The notes under the pieces: model-generated | Databases searched by the model: none | The model's input: only the letters and a program-made list of their open reading frames with translations | Told to the model about the DNA's origin: nothing | Shown: positions 56,009 through 64,000 of the stretch, piece after piece | Position numbering within the stretch: the stretch's first letter is position 1 | How the letters are laid out: every line of letters starts with the position of its first letter | Source of the DNA: Gordionus sp. m RMFG-2023 | Lineage: Eukaryota; Nematomorpha; Gordioida; Chordodea; Parachordodidae | Assembly (NCBI RefSeq): GCF_954871325.1 | Contig: NC_088775.1 | Location: forward strand, 18,887,561-18,951,560 | DNA length: 64,000 bases | Direction of reading: 5' to 3' | Translations under genes and position numbers: made by a program

Positions 56009-56430
56009 TCATAACTTTAGTGTTTTTTTAGAGGTACATCTACTTAAGGCCACATAAAGTTGACCATGGGAAAACACAGGTTCTGGTAGGTATAAACCTA
56101 CATGATCAAAGGTTTGACCCTGACTTTTATTAATAGTTATTACAAAAGCTGGGATAATAGGAAATTGACGGCGCTTTAATATAAAAGGTAGCTGGGATTC
56201 ACTTGGTGATAAATCAATGCGAGGTATAAACACTCTGTAGCCTTGTGCCTGTTATTATTTCAGCATCCAAAAAATATTTATGCATACCTTTTATTATTAA
56301 GCGAGTTCCATTGCACAATCCCCGTAATGGATTCATATTTCGAAGCAGGATGATAATAGTGACAATTTTTAGGGATAATACATGTGGAGGCATCCCTGAA
56401 GGTGTGAGGGAATGGAGGAATTCTAAATGA
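56009..56430 (-). pseudogene. Helitron 2 helicase, C-terminal part
   Basis: On the minus strand: [60 protein letters not shown], then after a frame change near 56230, [60 protein letters not shown] and ALSRCTS, ending in a stop. These are the last motifs of the PIF1/RecD2-like helicase domain of the Helitron Rep/Hel protein ([24 protein letters not shown]). The rest of the helicase and the Rep domain are absent to the right. Confidence 0.85.
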
Positions 56431-56963
56431 TAGTTATTAGATCACATTTTTTAGCTTGAGGGAGAATTAGTATTATTGACGTTTCTTTGCGATTTTTTAA
56501 TTTCAGTAAGTTATTTTTATATTTAGATCCTTGCCAGTTTGGATTGTCTGCGTATTTTGTTAGCGTTTTATGATTAATTTTGATAGTTATTTTATTTAGT
56601 TTTTTTTCTATTTCAGTTTTTTTTGAGGTTATTATAAAATAAAAACAATATTTTATTTTACATTTTGTATCTCTCCTCAGGACACAACGCAATCACAGTT
56701 TTGTTGTTTAAATTTTTTTTAGAAATTTAATTAATATGGTTTTAAAAAAAAATAGTTTTAAAAAATTTTTTTTTAGATTAGTTCGATTAACACGCAATCT
56801 TTGTAAGATAATATAATTTTCTGTAATAACGTAATTTTAGAGTAAAAATTCGTAATATGCGATGGTGTTGTATTTGGATAAGTATTCTGAGCCTACTTTT
56901 ATTAATAAAGTTGTCATCTTTAAGGATATGGGTTATAAAATCTAATATCAGAACATAAATGAA

Positions 56964-57602
56964 TTGGATATAGGCCATCATTTAATTACATTAGGATTAA
57001 TATTAATTATATATTTAATTTATATTATTTTGAAATTTTTATTTGGAAAATGTACTTTGGTTGCGACCAAAGTATATGGTAATTGGAAAAGAGACACTCC
57101 AGTGTCGGCTGATTGTTGGGAAAAAAATTCGGTCTTGGAAAGTAATTTAAATGTGGTTTTAAATGAAATCAAGAACGGCAGACCAAAAATGGTAGAAACT
57201 TTGGAATGTAATAACGATGATAGTTTGGATATTGTGGAGAGATCTTTAGTTATCCTCCGAGAATTGAAAGAAATAAAAGAAGTAATTAAGATTATATATC
57301 AGGATATAAATAAGTTGGTTATTTCGAATAGTAATGGCAATAAAGGCCAAATATGTGGTCCGACGGGGTCAAATGGAAAAAACATCTCCGATGGAAAGAA
57401 TGGTTTTTCCGGGAATAGAAAAATCTTTGCAGATTTGAAATGTACCCGCTGTGGGTATAGGGGCCACAAGGTAGAGACCTGTATGGTCAAAGAACAAAAT
57501 TTTCGTGAGGATTTTCCGTTAAGGAAGAAAATTCTAATATCCCGTTTGTGTTTTAAATGTAACAAACCCGGACATGTAGCCATAAATTGTACCAAAAATT
57601 GA
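56964..57602 (+). CDS. Gypsy C gag-position protein
   Basis: 212 residues from the first Met (MDIGHHLITLGLILIIYLIY), which places a hydrophobic segment (about residues 7-30) at the N-terminus. KCTLVATKVYGNWKRDTPVS, the coiled-coil-like part and two knuckles (CTRCGYRGHKVETC, CFKCNKPGHVAINC) align with element B. The frame ends UGA-CUA like A and B. The true start may be upstream, since B has about 40 residues more. Confidence 0.75.
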   Translation: MDIGHHLITLGLILIIYLIYIILKFLFGKCTLVATKVYGNWKRDTPVSADCWEKNSVLESNLNVVLNEIKNGRPKMVETLECNNDDSLDIVERSLVILRELKEIKEVIKIIYQDINKLVISNSNGNKGQICGPTGSNGKNISDGKNGFSGNRKIFADLKCTRCGYRGHKVETCMVKEQNFREDFPLRKKILISRLCFKCNKPGHVAINCTKN

Positions 57603-57683
57603 CTATATGATTGCAAGTGTAATCATATAGTAGGTAGGAGATCGGGAGGTAGATATAGTAATAAATTAAATAACTATACTGAT

Positions 57684-60600
57684 ATGAGATATGATTCTCA
57701 TAAAAGCCGTGATTTTAACAGAAATTTATTTCATCCTGATGATAAAAATAATGAAGATTCTAATAATTTTAGATGGGAGAAATATCCTAAGGGTATTGTT
57801 AAATATTCCGATAAGAAGGATGTTAATACTTTCGAATGGGAAAGATATCCCCGTGATATTGTTAAAAAGAATATGAATATTAGTAAAGAACCGCTAAATT
57901 CCGAGTTGAATTTATGTTCAAAAGTGAATTATCATGAAACTGATGTTTCAAATGAGATAGTTATTGATCAGTCAATTAAAACATATGAGATTTTAATGAC
58001 TGAGCGATTATTCGAACCTTGTCCTTGTCCGAGAGTTACTGTAAGAGTTGACTCGAGGGGCATTGACATTTTGTTCGACACAGGGGCTAGCATTTCAATA
58101 ATGTCTAGAAAAGATTATTATAAGTATTGGCCTGGGGGTAAACTTGAAAAGGAATCTATGTGTGTCAGACAATTTGATGGGTCTGAAATTGTAGTTTTGG
58201 GAAAAACTAAGTTGGGAATAATTTTCCATGATACCACATTTTTCCTAGATTTATGGGTAGTGAAGAAAGAGGTGGAAACCATCATGGGCTGGGATAGGAT
58301 TCTTAAGTTAGGTCCTTTCAATAATTATTGGAATATTTTTGCCATACCTAATGGTTCAGCCCTAAATGAGAAAACAAAAATATTGCTAATAATACTCGGG
58401 AAGAAATTTATGAAATAGAAGGGACGGATTTAACCGTGGAAGAAGGGAATTTAACCCTTAATTCTGAGAGGTATGTAAATTCCACGGAATTAATGGTTGA
58501 GGACAATATTAGCATTAATGGGAACCCAATGATTACTATTGATAGTAATGAATTACATAAAATGCGTGAAGATGTATCTATTTTAATGAAGAAATATGAA
58601 ATAATTTTCGAAGAAAAATTAGGTTGTTTTAATGATTATCAAGTGGATGGAAAATTAAAGGAGGGATTTTCACCTATTTTTCTAGCGTGTCGACGAGTTC
58701 CTTTTGAATGGAAAAAGGAAATTGACGAAGAGTTGGACCAATGGGTTAAGGATAGTATTATTGTTCCAGTGGAATATAGTGTATGGGTAACCCCGTTGGT
58801 ACCGGTTAAGAAATCAAATGGTAAATTGAGGCTCTGTGCTGATTTTAGAGTAACATTAAATCGGTGGGTAGAAGAGGTTAAATATCCGTTGCCTCGAATT
58901 GAGGAAATTTTGGCTCAGTCAAAGGGGGCGAAATATTTTTCAAAGGTTGATTTTTCGTAGGCCTATCTACAATTACCTTTGAGGGAGGAAATTCGTAAAT
59001 TAACGATAACGATTCCTAAAGGGTTATTCGCTTTTTATAGATTACCATTTGGGTTGAGTGTGTCGGCTCCTATATTTCAGCGAACCATGGCGTCCGTGTT
59101 CCAAGGAGGCGTATTTTATTATATGGATGATGTGCTAATTACAGGGATGACACCTGAACAGCATAACCAATGCTTGGAGGAGGTTTTTAAGAGAATTCAT
59201 GATAAAGGCTTGAGAGCCAGTAAGGAGAAAAGCATTTTGGGTGTAACGGAGGTAGAATATTTAGGCCATCAAATAAATGGGATTGAGGTAAAGCCATTAC
59301 AAAAAAATTTGAAGAATATATTAAGTTTGAAGCAGCCTAATAGTAAAACTGAGGTGCAGTCCTTTTTGGGTATGGTAAATTACTACCATCGTTTTATCGA
59401 GGATTTTGCAAAGGTAGCTGCCCCGTTGTATGAGTTATTAAAAAAGGGTGTTCATTTTGATTGGAAATTGGAACAGCAAGAGGCATTTGAAATTTTAAAG
59501 GGAAAGATTGGGGAAGAGCCAATTTTATTATGTTTCAACAATGATTTGGAAATCGTATTAGCGGTTGATGCATCTAACAAAGGTGTTGGAGGAGCATTAT
59601 TACATTTAATTGATGGTGTGGAAAGACCCATCCTGTTTTTCTTGCAAGTTTTTCGGGATGTCGAAATGAGATATTCTGTGATTGAACAGGAGGCCTTGGC
59701 CGTGATTTTCGGTTTAATAAAATGTCGTAAATATTTGATTGGTAAAAAATTTGTAATTTTTACCGATCACAAACCGTTAATTCACTTATTCCGAAAGGAT
59801 AATAGGGAGTTAATGTTATCTCCCCGGTTGCAGCATTGGTTATTACTAGTGAACAGTTTTAACGTAGAGATTAGATATCGTCGAGGCAAGGAGAATCATT
59901 TGCCTGATATTTTGTCTAGGTTAGGTTCTGGCTGTGCAGATCTCGAAATAAGTGATAGGATAGGTATTGATAGAGAGAAGGCTTTAGTGCGTACTCTGTC
60001 ATATATTTTAAAGGGAGGTCCTACCAATTGGGATGATCTGAAAACAAATACTGTAAACCACAAAGATTTAAGTCAGATAAAATTGAGTTTAACAGGAGAA
60101 AAACCTTGGAAAGACAAATATGATTCCTATAAAAAAATACAAAAAGAATTGTCAATTGTTGATGATTGTATTATGAAGGGAAACCGGGCCGTAATTCCTT
60201 ATAAACTACGGAGTAAAATTATGAATTTATTGCATGCCGGACATCAAGGTCGGGACAAGATGAAATCTTGGGCTCGGGAATATGTATGGTGGCCTGGTAT
60301 GGGCAATGATATTAAACGGATTACCAGGAAATGCGTTCCGTGTAATACCTGTGCCCCTATGTCCCATAAAGAAGTAGGGCAAGTTTGGCTCAGATCAAAG
60401 AAACCTTGGGAACGTATCCACATTGATTTCTTTGACCTTGATAAAAAATCGTATTTTTTAGTGGTAGATTTATTTTCCAAGTGGATAGAATATGCAGAAG
60501 TGCATGGTTATACCACTAAAGTAGTTATCAAAAAATTGAGGGAATTATATGCCCGATTCGGTTTTCCCGACACGATAGTGTCTGATGGGGTCCCGCCTTC

Positions 60601-60975
60601 GTCATTGATGAGTTCAAACATTTTTGTGCTGAGTCACAGACCCAGCATATTCTTACGCCGCCGTATCATCCCAGCTCGAATGGACAAGCTGAGAGGATGA
60701 TAGCAATTGTTAAAAATTGGATTAGGAAGGCTGGTAATCTTAAGGATGAGGCATACATGTCTCAGTTATATTATCTTAATTCTCGCAATCGAGAGGGGAT
60801 CACGCCGGTAGAGTTATTTTTAGGTAAGCGAACACGGGGTCCTTTAGATTTATTGAAACCAAAAAGAAAAATTATTACCTTAGTGGGAATAAAATTAGGG
60901 GTAAAATTTTCAGTGGGCCAGAAGGTGCCAGATTGTTCGATAATCGGCGAAAGAAGTGGGAAAGAGGTCGGGTAA
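57684..60975 (+). pseudogene. Gypsy C pol
   Basis: Protease (DILFDTGASISIMSRKDYYK), RT (LRLCADFRVTLN, RLPFGLSVSAPIFQRTMASV, FYYMDDVLITG), RNase H (LAVDASNKGVGGALL, FTDHKPLIHLFRKD), integrase (HAGHQGRDKMKSWAREYVWW, CNTCAPM, ERIHIDFFDLD, AEVHGYTTKVVIKKLRELYA). A chromodomain was not seen. Broken, with about five breaks. Confidence 0.9.
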
Positions 60976-61080
60976 TAGTAAACCGGGGTTCAAAATTAAG
61001 GAAAATTTTGTTAATAACCGTGGTTACAGTGATCCGTCATCACGATCACATGAAATTGGGGTAAAATAAGTGATATACTC

Positions 61081-61462
61081 GATTTTTTTTGTTCTAATTT
61101 TTCTTAAAGGTACTAATTAAATGGTTTATATCGTGTCAGGGTTCAGTATATTGGACCATATTTTTTTTGGTTGTTCAATTGATACAAGTTTTTGTGGTCA
61201 ATTTTGGTCCAATTTTATAGGTCAGTTTAGTGGTTGATTGAAAAGTTTCTGTTTTGATATTGTTTGACTTATAACAATTTTCGTAACATTGGAATAAAGA
61301 ATTTGTGTTTGGTATTGATTGACTTATAATAATTTAAAAATAAGGAATAAACGAGAACTTAGGAGGATATGTTTTTATTTCTTATCAGAGGGTAATATGG
61401 ATAATGATTTACATGGTAATAGTATGATAAAGTAATTTTAATATTACGGCTGTCAGAGAAAG
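61081..61462 (+). other. 3' flank of Gypsy C, non-coding
   Basis: AT-rich with repeated TTGATTGACTTATAA and TTTGGT(T/C) phrases, e.g. 'TGTTTGACTTATAA' and 'TGATTGACTTATAA' about 53 apart. Probably the untranslated 3' part of Gypsy C. No zinc-knuckle ORF like that of element B was found here. Confidence 0.4.
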
Positions 61463-61765
61463 TGTTGTTAATTAGTAGAGTTCTTTCGACTACGACTAAT
61501 AGTCGTAGTCATGGAAATCGACTAAAAACTTTAGCGACTAAATTAGTCTATTAGTCGACTAAAACGACTAATTAGTCGACTAAAACGACTAATATAGTCG
61601 ACTAAAACGACTAACATAGTCGACTAAAACGACTAATGTAGTTGACTAAAACGACTAACATAGTCGACTAAAACGACTAATATAGTCGACTAAAACAACT
61701 AATTTAGTCGGCTAAAACAACTAATTTAGTCGACTAAAACGACTAATTTAGTCTACTAAGTTGAT
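61463..61765 (+). repeat. 22-bp GTCGAC repeat, about 10 units
   Basis: AGTCGACTAAAACGACTAA plus three A/T-rich bases repeats from about 61550. Each unit contains the palindrome GTCGAC and a CGACT / AGTCG pair. It is preceded by AGTGTTGTTAATTAGTAGAG, close to the MITE terminus at 30098, and by ACGACTAATAGTCGTAGTCA, so the array probably grew from subterminal motifs of a hAT-type element. Confidence 0.85.
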
Positions 61766-61786
61766 TTTTTTAGTTAGCAGCATATA

Positions 61787-63130
61787 TAGGTAAAGGTAAA
61801 AATATATATCGTAAACATATTATTCAGTGAAGATGTACCATACAAAAGTTACAATTGTCATAATCGTTATTTTTGAACTTTTTTGAATTTTTTCAAAGCA
61901 AATAGGTAAAAATATATATTGTAAAGATGTTAAAATAAAATTTCAGTGAAGATGTACCATAGAACAGTGACAATTGTTATAATCGTTATTTTTGAACTTT
62001 TTTGAATTTTTCAAACAGGTAAAAATATATATTGTAAACATGTTAAGTTAAAATTTCAGTGAAGATACCACAGAAAAGTCACAATTGTCATAATCGTTAT
62101 TTTTGAACTATAATTTTTTTAAATTAAATAGGTAAGAATATATATTGTAAAGATGTTAAAATAAAATTTCAGTGAAGATGTACCATAGAAAAGTGACAAT
62201 TGTCATAATCGTTATTTGTGAACTTTTTTAAAACAAATAGGTAAAAATATATATTGTAAAGATGTTAAAATAAAATTTCAGTGAAGATGTACCATAGAAA
62301 GGTGACAATTGTCATAATCGTTATTTTTGAACTTTTTTGAATTTTTTTAAAGTAAATAGGTAAAAATATATATTGTAAAGATGTTAAAATAAAATTTAAG
62401 TGAAGATGTACCATAGATAGGTGACAATTATCATAATCGTTATTTGTGAACTTTTTTGAATTTTTTTAAAACAAATAGGTAAAAATATATATTGTAAAGA
62501 TGTTAAAATAAAATTTCAGTGAAGATGTACCATAGAAAGGTGACAATTGTCATAATCGTTATTTTTGAAATTTTTTTAAAGTATATAGGTAAAAATATAT
62601 ATTGTAAAGATGTTAAAATAAAATTTCAGTGAAGATGTACCATAGATATGTGACAATTGTCATAATCGTTATTTGTGAACTTTTTTGAATTTTTTTAAAA
62701 CAAATAGGTAAAAATATATATTGTAAAGATGTTAAAATAAAATTTCAGTGAAGATGAGAAAGGTGACAATTGTCATAATCGTTATTTTTGAACTTTTTTG
62801 AATTTTTTTAAAGTAAATAGGTAAAAATATATATTGTAAAGATGTTAAAATAAAATTTCAGTGAAGATGTACCATAGAAAGGTGACAATTGTCATAATCG
62901 TTATTTGTGAACTTTTTTGAATTTTTTTAAAACAAATAGGTAAAAATATATATTGTAAAGATGTTAAAATAAAATTTCAGTGAAGATGTACCATAGAAAA
63001 GTGACAATTGTCATAGAACTTTTTTGAATTTTTTTAAAGTAAATAGGTAAGAATATATAATGTGATGTTAAAATAAAACTTAAATGAATATGTACCATAG
63101 AAGAATGATAATTGTCATAATCGTTATTTA
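61787..63130 (+). repeat. About 119-bp satellite, about 12 units
   Basis: AATAGGTAAAAATATATATTG starts units near 61787, 61903, 62016, 62130, 62238, 62357, 62476, 62587, 62706, 62819, 62937 and 63044 (108-119 apart). Each unit holds AAATTTCAGTGAAGATGTAC and the 12-base palindrome TGACAATTGTCA. Inner units are nearly identical while edge units are diverged, typical of unequal crossover. Alternation of TTATTTTTGAAC and TTATTTGTGAAC in neighbouring units hints at a two-unit higher-order repeat. Confidence 0.92.
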
Positions 63131-63249
63131 AAATATTTTCGAATTTTTAAAAGTGCTAATGGATCTTTGAAAAATTTTAACAATAGGAAGGCTAACAAAC
63201 TTTTAGCTTTTATTTTTCATTTAAAATTCATTAGATAAACATTAAAAAA

Positions 63250-63540
63250 TATATGCTTATAAAAAAAATTTTAAATACCAGATTATCGATAACTGTTTCG
63301 GATGTTATCGTCGGAAAAATTAATGAGTTAATAAAAATACTTGTAGGATTTGATTGCAATTATCGGGTCGAAGCATTTCGTCCTATAATTGATAAAATTA
63401 TAAATATCAGAACTGTTATTTTCGGCGAAAAGAGAACTTTTTTGGATGTGTAATATTTCCTTCCTACATTTTGATGAAAAAAATAGTAAAGGTATTTCTG
63501 AAAAGGCCTTGGAATAACTTACACAATTGGCAATATCATC
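63250..63540 (+). pseudogene. hAT 3-family transposase fragment, second copy
   Basis: A plus-strand frame includes NYRVEAFRPIIDKIIN, then in another frame CYFLPTFDEKNSKGIS-like text and EKALE.L. It aligns with 19280-19440 of hAT 3 (YRVEVFRPIIDQIINSLSEQ, HFDDINSKGISEMALEN). Nucleotide blocks such as TTTCGTCCTATAATTGAT and AGTAAAGGTATTTCTGAAA are shared. Broken by frame changes and stops. The hATC end is not present before the window ends. Confidence 0.75.
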
Positions 63541-64000
63541 ATTTAAATCGAATATTTTTTTATGCTTACTAAATTATGAAATTTTTAGTAAGGGTGAAAC
63601 TAAATAATTTATTTTTTATTAGATGCTTAAAAAATTTGAAGAATGGGCATATTTAAATTTATATGGGGGGCGAATGTGGTTTAAATTTTTTTATATGGGC
63701 AGGGCAAGACGAAAAGTCTATAAAAATTATTTAAATTTTTATTTCACATTTTTTTACCCATGATTAAATATCGCTTCAATAACTAAAAATTCTGCATTCT
63801 TTATGATAAAAAAAATTCAAAGGAAGACGCATTTAATTTAATTCAATTTATTAATAAATAAACGTACACATAATATAAAAATATTTTTATTAAAACGCGG
63901 AAATATATATATTTAAAAAATGTTAATATTTTATCATTATAAAAGTTCTATGTCCCAGCAATCAATAGATAAACATTGCTTCAAAGTGATGGATGAAAGG
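63541..64000. other. AT-rich end of window, nothing recognised
   Basis: No frames of note. A 'TTTATATGGGGGGCGAAT' and 'TTTTATATGGGCAGGGCAAG' pair near 63657 and 63691 looks like a small degenerate repeat. Confidence 0.4.

Larger units (their letters stand above)
46476..56430 (-). mobile_element. Helitron 2 (minus strand), split by Gypsy B
   Basis: The 3' end is at the left: on the minus strand the hairpin CCCGTCA-TACT-TGACGGG, 7 bases, then CTAG and host T. Helicase C-terminal pieces, all on the minus strand, occur at 56430-56009, 55150-55030, 47850-47735 and 47303-47109. Between them a 240-270-base non-coding block recurs. Gypsy B (48076-54964) lies between the two halves. The 5' end and Rep were not found. 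Several helicase copies imply either repeated insertion of related Helitrons or internal duplication. Confidence 0.7.
56635..61080 (+). mobile_element. Ty3/Gypsy element C, plus strand, broken
   Basis: Sequence from about 56635 matches the 5' leader of element B (TTTTGTATCT..CCTCAG.ACACAACGCAATCAC), then gag-position frame, protease, RT, RNase H and integrase follow in order. Protein identity to B is high, but the DNA has diverged more than the B LTR pair, so C is an older insertion. No LTR pair was recognised, so both ends are approximate. About five or six breaks. It faces away from B, with Helitron 2 sequence and leader between them. Confidence 0.85.

Overview
The window is very AT-rich eukaryotic DNA that consists almost entirely of transposable-element relics, satellites and AT-rich spacer. 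I recognise no host gene, tRNA, rRNA, operon or CRISPR array. The mix (many hAT families, Helitrons, MULE, piggyBac, PIF/Harbinger with a MADF protein, a LINE with a PHD-like finger, Ty3/Gypsy elements) points to an invertebrate animal, probably an arthropod. The species cannot be named from this. TGA is used as a normal stop.

Layout. 1-10 kb: satellite S1 in two arrays of opposite orientation (start of window and 8.7-9.6 kb) around hAT element 1 (minus strand), which is split by a complete-ended hAT element 2 (4252-6965, 8-bp target duplication). 10.3-20.5 kb: one large hAT (element 3) whose transposase is cut twice, by a coding-free LTR element (10825-12988, duplication CTAGA) and by a Helitron (about 14254-18939). 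The Helitron itself carries a 5'-truncated LINE (15575-17695). 20.9-23.4 kb: hAT 4, interrupted by small hAT 5 (21669-22264, perfect duplication) and by a GC-motif MITE. 23.4-28.8 kb: mostly AT-rich spacer and AT tandem repeats. 28.8-33.3 kb: two MULE copies in inverted orientation with a hAT MITE between them, then tandem copies of the MULE gene's own 5' end and a 107-bp satellite. 33.5-35.7 kb: PIF/Harbinger with a MADF reading frame, then a piggyBac relic. 36.5-41.1 kb: Gypsy element A. 42.9-46.0 kb: hAT 7 with hAT 8 nested inside, both with perfect 8-bp duplications. 46.5-56.4 kb: a minus-strand Helitron with a textbook 3' hairpin and CTAG end, split by Gypsy element B. 56.6-61.1 kb: Gypsy element C, a relative of B in the opposite direction. 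61.5-63.1 kb: a GTCGAC repeat and a 119-bp satellite, followed by a second fragment of the hAT 3 family.

The most unusual system is the Gypsy lineage. All three copies have a short gag-position protein with a predicted N-terminal membrane segment and zinc knuckles but no recognisable capsid domain. All three end that frame with UGA followed by CUA and an open in-frame continuation, which is a read-through context. At least copy B has a further zinc-knuckle ORF between pol and the 3' LTR. The rest of the window is mainly a dated stack of nested insertions, readable from target-site duplications.
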